From the NCBI RefSeq assembly GCF_036227405.1, contig NZ_CP109473.1:558001-622000 (forward strand): a DNA stretch of 64,000 nucleotides. Direction: 5' to 3'. The notes beneath the pieces are model-generated. The model made no database searches. It was given only the letters and a program-made list of their open reading frames with translations, and was not told where the DNA came from. Source of the stretch: Streptomyces sp. NBC_01460. Its GTDB lineage: Bacteria > Actinomycetota > Actinomycetes > Streptomycetales > Streptomycetaceae. The number at the start of each line of letters is the position of its first letter. The first letter of the stretch is position 1. The position numbers and the translations under genes are program-made. Shown here piece by piece: positions 16,723-25,300 of the stretch.

Positions 16723-18357
16723 CTATCGCGTCCTGCGTACCCAGGCCGCCGTATCGTCGGGCAGCAGACCGGAGGGGTCCAGCGGGGCGCTGGTCACCAG
16801 GATCTCGTCGTGGTCCGGGAGCGGGGCGGGGCTCCCCGACAGGTTGACGACGCAGATCAGGCCGTGGTTCCGCTCGAAGGCGAGGACGCCCGGGGGTGAC
16901 GGCAGCCAGTTCAGCCGGCCGTCGGCCGTCTCGTCGGGGGCCGCGGCGAAGCCGGGCTCGCCACGGCGCAGCCCCAGTGCCTCGCGGTACAGGGTGAGCA
17001 TGGAGCCGGGGTCGCCGGCCTGCTCGTCGGCGGCGTACGAGGACCAGGAGTCGGGCTGCGGCAGCCAGGGCTCGGCCGTGGATCCGAAGCCCGCGTACGG
17101 TTCGCCTGCGGACCAGGGCAGTGGCACCCGGCAGCCGTCACGCCCGGGGTCGACGCCGCCCGAGCGCAGATGCATCGGGTCCTGGATCCGGTCGCGCGGG
17201 ATGTCGGCCTCGGGCAGGCCGAGCTCCTCGCCCTGGTAGAGGTAGACGGCGCCCGGCAGTGCCAGGGAGAGCAGGGCGGCCGCCCGGGCCCGGCGGGTGC
17301 CGAGCTCCAGGTCGGTGGGGGTGCCGAAGACCTTGGCGGCGAAGTCGAAGCCGGTGGCCTCGCGCCCGTAGCGGGTGACGGTGCGCGTCACGTCGTGGTT
17401 GCACAGCACCCAGGTGGCGGGGGCTCCCACCGGGGCGTGCTCGGCGAGCGTGTCGTCGATCGCGGAGCGCAGCAGCCCGGCGTCCCAGGGGCAGGCGAGG
17501 AAGTTGAAGTTGAAGGCGGTGTGCAGCTCGTCGGGCCGCAGGTAGCGGGCGAAGCGCTCGGAGTCGGGGAGCCAGACCTCGCCGACGAAGATGCCGTCGT
17601 ACGCGTCGGCCACGGCACGCCACGAGCGGTAGATGTCGTGGAGTTCGTCCCGGTCGACGTAGGGGTGGGGGTCGGTGTCCTTGACGAAGTCGGGCAGGGC
17701 GGGGTCCTTGGCGAGCAGGGCCGCCGAGTCGATCCGGACCCCCGCGACGCCGCGTTCGAACCAGAAGCGCAGGACGTCCTCGTGCTCCTGGCGGACCGCG
17801 GGGTGGGCCCAGTTGAGGTCGGGCTGCTCCGAGGCGAACAGGTGCAGGTACCACTGGCCGTCGTCGATCCTGGTCCACGGGGTCCCGCCGAACTCGGAGA
17901 CCCAGTCGTTGGGCGGGATCTCCCCGTGCTCGCCGCGCCCCTCGCGGAAGTGGAAGAGCTCGCGCTCGGGGCTGCCGGGGGCGGCGGCCAGTGCGGCCCG
18001 GAACCAGCTGTGCCGGTCCGAGACGTGGTTGGGGACGATGTCGATGATGGTGCGGATGCCCAGCTCGCGCGCCTCGGCGATGAGCTTCTCGGCTTCGGCG
18101 AGATGGCCGAAGGCGGGGTCGATGGCCCGGTAGTCGGCCACGTCGTAGCCGCCGTCGGCCAGCGGGGAGAGGTACCAGGGGGTGAACCACAGAGCGTCGA
18201 CGCCCAGTTCGACGAGGTACGGCAGCCTGGCCCGTACTCCTGCGAGGTCGCCGGTGCCGTCTCCGTCGCCGTCGGCGAAGCTGCGTACGTAGACCTGGTA
18301 GATGGCGGCGTCGCGCCACCACGGTGCGGTGGCCTCGGTCGGACGGATGGCTGCCAC
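16723..18357 (-). CDS. GH13 alpha-glucosidase, intracellular
   Basis: The 544-residue protein is a GH13 enzyme of the alpha-glucosidase/oligo-1,6-glucosidase type: WWRDAAIYQVYVRSFADGDGDG at the N terminus, IIDIVPNHVSDRHSWF, nucleophile D210 in GVRIDSA, acid/base E260 in FVGEVWL, stabiliser D322 in CNHDVTR, and a C-terminal beta domain. No signal peptide is present, so it acts on imported oligosaccharides. GTG 18357 has AAAGGA upstream. It is the last gene of the minus-strand locus behind two permeases and a binding protein, and the GH87 gene lies farther upstream, implying hydrolysis of imported alpha-glucosides such as nigero- or malto-oligosaccharides. Confidence 0.92.
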   Translation of the reverse strand: MAAIRPTEATAPWWRDAAIYQVYVRSFADGDGDGTGDLAGVRARLPYLVELGVDALWFTPWYLSPLADGGYDVADYRAIDPAFGHLAEAEKLIAEARELGIRTIIDIVPNHVSDRHSWFRAALAAAPGSPERELFHFREGRGEHGEIPPNDWVSEFGGTPWTRIDDGQWYLHLFASEQPDLNWAHPAVRQEHEDVLRFWFERGVAGVRIDSAALLAKDPALPDFVKDTDPHPYVDRDELHDIYRSWRAVADAYDGIFVGEVWLPDSERFARYLRPDELHTAFNFNFLACPWDAGLLRSAIDDTLAEHAPVGAPATWVLCNHDVTRTVTRYGREATGFDFAAKVFGTPTDLELGTRRARAAALLSLALPGAVYLYQGEELGLPEADIPRDRIQDPMHLRSGGVDPGRDGCRVPLPWSAGEPYAGFGSTAEPWLPQPDSWSSYAADEQAGDPGSMLTLYREALGLRRGEPGFAAAPDETADGRLNWLPSPPGVLAFERNHGLICVVNLSGSPAPLPDHDEILVTSAPLDPSGLLPDDTAAWVRRTR

Positions 18358-18465
18358 GTGACGTTCCTTTCGGGCAGGAGGTACTCCGCCCCCGGCCCGG
18401 GCGCGGGGCGTGCGGTGGAGGGCCGGCGGCGGAGTGCTGGTGGGAGGCGGTGTTCCGGGCGGGCG

Positions 18466-19413
18466 TCAGCCCTTCAGGCCGCCCGCGGTGAGACCGCTCA
18501 TGATGTTGCGCTGGAAGAGCAGGAAGATGAGCAGCGTCGGGACGGACGCGATGGTGAGCGCCGCGATGAGGACGTTCTGCGGCACCCCGTTGGAGAGCGA
18601 GTAGATACCGACGTTGAGGGTCTGCTTCCCCGGGTCGGGCAGGGTGAGCATGGGCCAGAGGAAGTCCTTCCAGACTCCGACGACCGCGAAGATGGAGACG
18701 ACACCGAGGATCGGCCGGGAGATCGGCAGGATGATCGAGCGCAGGGTGCGCAGGGGTGAGGCGCCGTCGATGGCCGCGGCGTCGAGCAGTTCGCCCGGGA
18801 TGGAGTCGAAGAAACGCTTCAGCAGGAAGATGTTGAAGGCGTTGGTGACCGACGGCAGCCAGATCGCCCAGGGCGAGTTGAGCAGGTTGCGTTCGAAGAT
18901 CGGCACGTCGAGGACCGTGAGGTACTGCGGGACCACGAGCACGGTCGCCGGGATCATCAGCGTGGCGAGCATCATGCCGAGGATGACCTTGCCGAACATG
19001 GGGCGCAGCTTGGACAGCGAGTAGGCGGCGGCCACGTCGAGGACGAGCTGGAAGGCGAGCGCCCCGAACGCGTAGTACAGCGTGTTGAAGAGCAGTTGGG
19101 CCAGGTCCATCACGGTCCACGCCTGGGAGTAGTTCTCGGTGTGGATCGAGGAGGGGAAGGCGGTGGGCGGGCTCTGCACCACTTCCTGGGTGGTCTTGAG
19201 ACCGCCGGTGACCATCCAGTACAGGGGGCCGAGGAAGGCGAGCGTGAAGGCCGCCACCACCACGGCGAAGATGATCCAGTAGAGGGCCTTGCCCCGGGGC
19301 CGGCCGAGCTGGGCCGGTGAGATCAGGGTCCGCTGGCGGCTCTGGTCGGCCTCCCGGCGGCGGGCCCTGCCCGCGCCGGGTCCGCGCCGGGAGACAAGCG
19401 TGTTCGATGCCAT
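18466..19413 (-). CDS. Carbohydrate ABC importer permease (MalG-like)
   Basis: The 315-residue membrane protein is the MalG-type half of a CUT1 importer: a cytoplasmic basic N terminus, a first helix at about 47-67, periplasmic TENYSQAWTV, five further helices, and the ATPase-contacting EAA loop as ELLDAAAIDGASPLRTLRSIILPISRP. The C terminus ends in QRNIMSGLTAGGLKG, typical of the family. It starts 14 bp after the other permease, so the two are co-transcribed. No ATPase gene is in the locus, which fits the actinobacterial habit of sharing MsiK among CUT1 importers. Confidence 0.94.
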   Translation of the reverse strand: MASNTLVSRRGPGAGRARRREADQSRQRTLISPAQLGRPRGKALYWIIFAVVVAAFTLAFLGPLYWMVTGGLKTTQEVVQSPPTAFPSSIHTENYSQAWTVMDLAQLLFNTLYYAFGALAFQLVLDVAAAYSLSKLRPMFGKVILGMMLATLMIPATVLVVPQYLTVLDVPIFERNLLNSPWAIWLPSVTNAFNIFLLKRFFDSIPGELLDAAAIDGASPLRTLRSIILPISRPILGVVSIFAVVGVWKDFLWPMLTLPDPGKQTLNVGIYSLSNGVPQNVLIAALTIASVPTLLIFLLFQRNIMSGLTAGGLKG

Positions 19414-19428
19414 CGTCGTGCTCCCGTC

Positions 19429-20391
19429 CTAGTCTTCGCTGCTGCGGCTGAGGCGTACGTACACCGCGGAGAAGCCCGCGAGGACGACCAGCAGGAGGAG
19501 GCCGAGGGCCGCCGCTCCGCCGTAGTTGTTGAAGTTGAAGGCGTATTGGTAGATGAGGTAGACGACGGTCGTGGTGGAGCCCTCGGGGCCGGCGCCGTTG
19601 GTGAGCAGGAACGGTTCGGTGAAGACCTGCATCGTCGCGATGATCTGCATGAGCAGCAGGAGCGACAGGATCAGCCGGGTCTGCGGGATGGTGACGTGCC
19701 AGATCTTGCGCAGGAGTCCCGCGCCGTCGAGCTCGGCCGCCTCGTACAGCTCTCCGGGGATGCCCTGGAGGGCGGCGAGGTAGATGAGCGTGGCCCCTCC
19801 CATGTTCATCCAGGTGGAGGCGATCACTACGGAGAGCATGGAGGTGCTGGGGTCCTGGAGCCATTGCTGGGCGGGCAGATGGAGGAATTCCAGGATGCGG
19901 TTGAAGAGTCCGTAGCCGGGGTCGTAGAAGTACTTGAAGAGCAGGACCGAGGCGACCGGCGGCAGCATGACGGGCAGGTAGACCAGCAGGCGAAGGTATC
20001 CCTGCGCGTGCCGGAACTCGTTGAGCACCACGGCGACGACGAACGGGACGGCGAATCCCAGGACGAGCGCCAGCACGGTGAAGAGCAGGGTGTTGCGCCA
20101 GGCCTGCCAGAACGCCGGGTCGTTGAAGACGTAGCTCAGGTTGGACCAGCCGGCCCAGGTCGTCCTGCCGTCCTCGGTCTTCTGGAAGGCCAGGATGAAC
20201 TCCCTGACCATCGGATACCAGGAGAAGAAGGAGAAGCAGAGGACGGCTCCGATCAGGAAGCCGTGCGCCGAGATGTTGCGGCGCAGGGCGCGCACGAACT
20301 CCTCACGGGCGGAGTCCGGCCCGGTGGGCCGCGGGTGGTGACCGGGTGGCGGTGCGCTCGCCTTCCCGGTGGACAGGGTGGGGGCCGACAT
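19429..20391 (-). CDS. Carbohydrate ABC importer permease (MalF-like)
   Basis: The 320-residue protein is the MalF-type permease of the same importer: proline-rich cytoplasmic N terminus, first helix ISAHGFLIGAVLCFSFFSWY, five later helices, and the EAA loop as ELYEAAELDGAGLLRKIWHVTIPQ. The periplasmic segment DPGYGLFNRILEFLHLP is usual for CUT1 permeases. It follows the binding-protein gene by 78 bp and has a GAGGAGAG site before ATG 20391. Together with the neighbouring permease it forms the transmembrane channel for an alpha-glucan oligosaccharide, by context. Confidence 0.94.
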   Translation of the reverse strand: MSAPTLSTGKASAPPPGHHPRPTGPDSAREEFVRALRRNISAHGFLIGAVLCFSFFSWYPMVREFILAFQKTEDGRTTWAGWSNLSYVFNDPAFWQAWRNTLLFTVLALVLGFAVPFVVAVVLNEFRHAQGYLRLLVYLPVMLPPVASVLLFKYFYDPGYGLFNRILEFLHLPAQQWLQDPSTSMLSVVIASTWMNMGGATLIYLAALQGIPGELYEAAELDGAGLLRKIWHVTIPQTRLILSLLLLMQIIATMQVFTEPFLLTNGAGPEGSTTTVVYLIYQYAFNFNNYGGAAALGLLLLVVLAGFSAVYVRLSRSSED

Positions 20392-20469
20392 GGTCTCTCC
20401 TCGGTGCAGTCGCTCGCAGACGGTACGGATGCGGGGCCGGGCCCGCCCGGCCCGGCCTCCGCACGTCCG

Positions 20470-21882
20470 TTACTGGTTCGCCAGAACCTGGTTGACCTGC
20501 TGCTCGGCGGTGTCGAGCAGCTTGTCGATGTCGGCGTCCTTGTTGGTCAGGACCCCGGACATCGCGTTGTCGAGGATCTTGTAGATCTCCTGGGCCTTCG
20601 GCGGCTCCGCCTTGCCCTGGACCGGGTTGTCCATGAAGGCCTTGAAGTTCTCGACGGGCATCGTGGCGTTGGCGACGCGTTCGGCGTCGTCCTTCGTCTT
20701 GCTCTCGCCGGTGAAGAAGTTCGGCTGCGGCAGCCCGACGGGCAGCTGGTCCGCCTTGGTGCGCGCCCACTCGAACTGCCCCTTGCCCGGGGTCAGGTTC
20801 TTGAAGTTCAGCCAGGCGACCGCGGCCTTGATCTTGTCGGGCGAGCTGCCCTTCTTGACCATGTAGTTGTTGCCGCCGAACAGGGTTCCTTCGGCGCCGG
20901 GGATCGGGCCGAGCCCGAAGTTCTCGTACTTCGCGCCGAGTTGCTGGACCATGTAGGCGATGTCGTCGGGCGCGGCGAGGAACATGCCGAGCTTGTCGGT
21001 GGATATCTGCTTCTGCAGGTCCCCCCACTTCAGCAGCTGGGTCTGCCCCATGCTGTCGTCCTTCCAGCGCATGTCGTGCAGCTGCTGGAGGACCTGCTTG
21101 CCCTTGTCGTCGTTGAAGGCGGCCTTCTTGCCGCTCGCGTCCACGACGTCCCCGCCCAGGCCGTACTGGGTGGCGGTGAAGTGCCAGCCGCCGTTGTTGC
21201 CGGCGCTGTACTCGCCGAAGCCGGCGATGCCCTTGCCGAGCGCCGCGATCTTCTTGCTCGCGGTCCGGACCTCTTCCCAGGTGGCCGGCGGGGTGTCCGG
21301 GTCCAGACCGGCCTGCGTGAACAGCTTCCGGTTGATCATGAGACCCATGGTGTAGTTGCTGGTCGGCAGCGCGTAGAGCTTGCCGTCCTTGCGGGCGACG
21401 TCCAGCACCTGGGGCTGGATGTCCTTCAGCGCGGGTACGGAGGCGTCGTTGACGTAGGCGGAGATGTCCTCGGCGCCGTCGTTGTCCAGCACCTGCTGGA
21501 GGTCGGTGAAGTACGCGTAGAACACGTCCGGTTGCGACTTGCCCTTGAGCATGGCCGTGAACCGCGGGGGCTCCAGACACTGTCCGGGCGTCGACTTCCC
21601 GTTGATCTTGACGTTCGGGTACTTCTTGTTGAACGTCTTGATGTCCTCGTTCCACTCGCGCAGCTCCGCGGCCTTCGCGGCCGGCGGCATGCAGTCGATC
21701 GACAGCGTCACCTTGGCCTTCGGGTCGAGCGGTGCCGACGGATCGGACGAGCCGCTGCCGGAGTCGTCGTTCGTGTCGCCGCTGCTGCTCGTGCCGCAGG
21801 AGGCAAGGGCGGTCAGGGCGAGCGCGGTGACGACGGCGGCCGCGGAGGCACGGCGGGTACGGCGAATCCCAGCACTTCTCAT
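20470..21882 (-). CDS. Sugar ABC importer binding lipoprotein (CUT1)
   Basis: The 470-residue lipoprotein has a signal with twin arginines and the lipobox LTALASC, then a Ser/Gly/Asp linker and a class I/II solute-binding fold: VTLSIDCMPPAAKAAELREW, the hinge region DVFYAYFTDLQQVLD, TMGLMINRKLF, WNNYMVKKG-like GGNNYMVKKGSS, and a C-terminal helical end. An AGGGG site precedes ATG 21882. It is first in a four-gene order with two permeases and GH13, transcribed away from the GH87 gene's terminator. Context favours alpha-glucan oligosaccharides as ligand; the fold alone does not prove it. Confidence 0.92.
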   Translation of the reverse strand: MRSAGIRRTRRASAAAVVTALALTALASCGTSSSGDTNDDSGSGSSDPSAPLDPKAKVTLSIDCMPPAAKAAELREWNEDIKTFNKKYPNVKINGKSTPGQCLEPPRFTAMLKGKSQPDVFYAYFTDLQQVLDNDGAEDISAYVNDASVPALKDIQPQVLDVARKDGKLYALPTSNYTMGLMINRKLFTQAGLDPDTPPATWEEVRTASKKIAALGKGIAGFGEYSAGNNGGWHFTATQYGLGGDVVDASGKKAAFNDDKGKQVLQQLHDMRWKDDSMGQTQLLKWGDLQKQISTDKLGMFLAAPDDIAYMVQQLGAKYENFGLGPIPGAEGTLFGGNNYMVKKGSSPDKIKAAVAWLNFKNLTPGKGQFEWARTKADQLPVGLPQPNFFTGESKTKDDAERVANATMPVENFKAFMDNPVQGKAEPPKAQEIYKILDNAMSGVLTNKDADIDKLLDTAEQQVNQVLANQ

Positions 21883-22335
21883 CGGTGGTCCCCTTCGGGC
21901 ATGAGCACGGAAGGCCTCGGCCGACTGTCTGCCGGGGCGCGGCATACTCAACCACCAGCGACATGTGAGCGCAATATCTCGCGCAGATTTCGTAAATGTT
22001 TGACAGGACTCCGCATGTGAGCAGGCGTCGTCCGCCAGTGGCTCCACCGCCCGCCGACATGGCTCTGCCCGGCTCGCATGGAGCGAGCCGGGCAGATGCA
22101 CACAGCGGCAACGACCCTCGGCCGCCCTGCCCGTTCAGGGCTGGGCAGCACCACTACAGGTCCGCCGGCCGCAAGAGACAGACTTCTGACCGCAAAGAGA
22201 TTACGCAGGGCGCGGGTACACCCCGGCCCCTCCGCGCAGCCCTGGAGGGGCCCGTGCGGGCCTCCGGCGAGGCCTCGGGGAGGAGGCCACCGGAGGGCCG
22301 GAGCCGGCCCGCACGGGCCCGCGAGGACCCCGCCC
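21883..22335. other. Intergenic region between GH87 and its importer operon
   Basis: About 450 bp with no gene. It holds the leader of the binding-protein gene, an imperfect inverted repeat ATATCT-N5-AGATTT at about 21974-21990, two direct GCTCACATG copies on the minus strand (near 21960 and 22014) that could be operator half-sites, and the strong double hairpin after GH87 at its right end. I find no clear promoter hexamers. Confidence 0.5.
22225..22320 (-). terminator. Double hairpin terminator after GH87
   Basis: A perfect 15-bp stem (GGGCCCGTGCGGGCC at 22248-22262 with its complement at 22306-22320) encloses a smaller CCTCCGG/CCGGAGG hairpin, and a second GGCCCCTCC/GGAGGGGCC hairpin follows at 22225-22252. 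It begins 16 bp after the GH87 stop, so it should separate GH87 from the importer transcript. Confidence 0.8.
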
Positions 22336-25300
22336 CTACGGGTTGATGTTGATCTTGAACCCGGGGGTGGTGTTCTTCACGTCCTGGGCGTTGTTGCTGA
22401 ACTTCAGCCCGTTGAAGGTGACCTCGCCGACGGCAGGGCCCTGGCCCGACTCCGGCATCTCGTTGGCCCACAGACCGAAGCCCGACTTCGCGTCGAACGC
22501 GTCACCGCTCTTGCGAGCGCCGGAGATCGAGATGTCCGTGAGCACGGTGTCCTTGATCGGGAACTGCGGCTGTCCTCCTACGTAGTTGGTCTGGAACATG
22601 ATCCCGCTGTACGTCGGGTCGACGATGTCCACGTGCGAGATGCGGATCCCCTGGAAGACCTTGGAGGCCGAGAACAGCCAGATCCCCGGGAACGTCTGCG
22701 TCCCCCAGAAGTGGCCGCCGGACCGCACCACCGACACGTTCTCGATCGCCGTGGGCGCGGTCCCGAATCCGTTCATCGGGTAGCCGAAGTCCAGCGAGCT
22801 GACCGTGATCCCGGAGTACACCAGGGTGTCGGCGATGTGGATGTTGCGGAAGGTGTTGTCGTAGCCGCCGTACACGGCCACTCCCGCGGCCCGCCAGGTC
22901 AGGATGGACGTGAGGTTCTCGTACACGTTGTTCTTCATGTCCGAGCCGCCCGCGTCGATCGCCGAGAACAGCGCGAAGCTGTCGTCCCCGGTGGCGCGCG
23001 CCTCGTTGTTGGTGACGTGGTTGTCGGTGGACCCGTTCGTCATGTTGATGCCGTCGGCGAACATGTTGCGGATCCGGGAGTTCTTGATCGTCACGCTGTC
23101 GGTGTTGGCGCCCCAGTAGAGGCACACCATGTGCTCGTTCCAGATGTTGTCGATCACGATGTCCGAGACGTTGGAGAAGTCGAACACCTTGCCGGGCCCG
23201 TCGATGCGGGACGTGTAGTTGCCGAAGTACGCGAAGTTCGAGAACGAGGAGCCCTTCGCGCTCGCCTCGGCGCGGAATCCGATGTCGGTGTTGTCCTGCG
23301 TGGACGGGGCGCGGAACCGGGTGAACCAGGGCCCGGCACCGACGACCTTCACGGCCTTGCCGTAGACCTGGAACTTGCTGGCGGTGGCGTAGTCACCGGC
23401 CGGCAGGTAGACGCCGACGAGCTTCCCCGTGGTGTCCATCCGGACCTTGTCCAGGGCGTTCTGGACGTCCTGGTGGGTGAAGCCGGCGGGCACCGTGTAG
23501 GTGGCGGCGTCCGGGTTGGCCACCTGGGAGACCTGCTCCAGGCTGACGAAGTCGATCGCGTAGGTGCTGGTGTTGGCCGCGTCCTTCTGCAGCCGGATCT
23601 TGCTGCCCGCCGGGACGGTCTTGCCCAGCATGACGTTCGCCTCGTCGTAGATGTGCCGCGGCGCGCCCGAGCCGGGGTCGTTGCCCGGTCCGGTCTCGTT
23701 CCCGTAGAGCCAGGCGTACTTCGAGGTGAGGTCGATCGCCTTGAGGAAGGTGCCGTCCACGTAGACGTTCAGCTTCGACTCGATGCCGCCGCCGCCCGCG
23801 GCGTCCGGGATGGAGAACCGGGTGACCAGGGTGTTCGTGGTCGCCCGCGTCGTGAACTCGACGTAGTTGCCGGTGCTGTCGAGCGTGACCGCCTTGCGGC
23901 CCGAGGCCTCGCCCGCGACGTCGCCGACGGTCCTGTTGGGGCCGACGACCTTGGCACCGCCGCCGGTGACACCGTCCTCCGCCTCGTACATGTCGTACGG
24001 CATGTTGGCGCCGCGCCCGACGAAGAGCGATTCGGTGCTGGTGTTGTTCGTGCGCTTCACCGGCAGTTCGTTGGCGTCGTCGGCGAGCACCACCTTCACC
24101 GTGTACGAGCCGTTGGCGGCCGTCCAGGTGCCCAGGGAGACGGGTGCGGTCGTGGAACCCGCGGCGATGGCGCCGTTGTGCGCGCCGGTGAGGGTCTTGA
24201 CCGTGGCACCCTTGGAGTCGATCAGACTGAGGGTGATCCCGTGGCTGCCGCTCGCGGAGGCCACGGAGCCCTGGTTCTTCACGGCGACGGAGAAGGTGAC
24301 CGTGTCGCCGTTCGAGGGACCCGACGGGGAGGTCGTGACCGCGCTCGCCACGAGGTCGGAGCTGGAGACCGGCTTCACGACCAGCGGGGTGCCGCTGGTG
24401 AAGCGGTTGTTCGTCTCGTTCTGCTCGATGATCTCGCCCGCCGGGTCGACGACGGCTCCGAGGGCGTAACTGCCCGCGTCACGCGCCCCGATGGAGGCGG
24501 TGACCTGGGCGGAGGCGCCTGCGGCGAGAGCGCCCACCGATGCGGTGGCGGCCTTGGAGCCGCCGAGCTCGAAGTCCACCTTCCCGGCGGGAGAGGCGAC
24601 CGCGCCGGAGTTGCGGACGGTGGCGGACAGGGTGATGGCGTCCGATTCCACGGGGGCCGAGGGCGAGGCGCTGACCGCCGTGACCTGCAGGTCCGGGTTG
24701 GGGGCCGGAGCACCAAGCACCTGGAACTCGGCGACCTGGCCCGCGCCGGATCCGCTGTTGGACGTGAACTTCAGCTGGACGTCCGCCACGCGGGCGGTGA
24801 CCGGGATCGTCACCGTGTTACCCGTCGCCGGACTGAACGCGTAGTCCTTGGCAGCGGCCAGACCCGTGAACGAGGTGGCGTCCTGCTCCCGTCCGAGCAC
24901 CTGGATGTTCTGGGTGCGCGCTCCCCAGCTGCTGTCGGGGTTCAGCTTGACGACGACGCTCTCCGTGTCGGCGTTGGCACCCAGCTTGACGGTCAGCGTG
25001 TTGGGGTAGCTGCCGCCCGCACCCTCCCAGTACGTGCTGAGGGAGTTGTCGTTGGCGTTGGCCGCGACGAAGGTGTGGACGACCGACGAGGCGGTGATCG
25101 GCTTGGAGACGGCGAGGTTGGAGGCGCCGCTCGTGGCTCCGTTCCGCGTCACGGTGTTGCTGGCGCCGGAGACGTTGCCCGCCGCGTCCCTGGCCCGCAC
25201 GACGTAGCTGACGGTCGTGGCGGCGGACTGGGTGTCGGTGTACGTGGTGACGTCGCCGGCGACGCTCTTGCGGAGCACGTTGTTGGCGTAGACGTCGTAG

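Noticed and set aside
17138..19864. A 908-codon minus-strand frame
   Set aside because: It is an alternative frame across the GH13 and permease genes, which carry the true family motifs.
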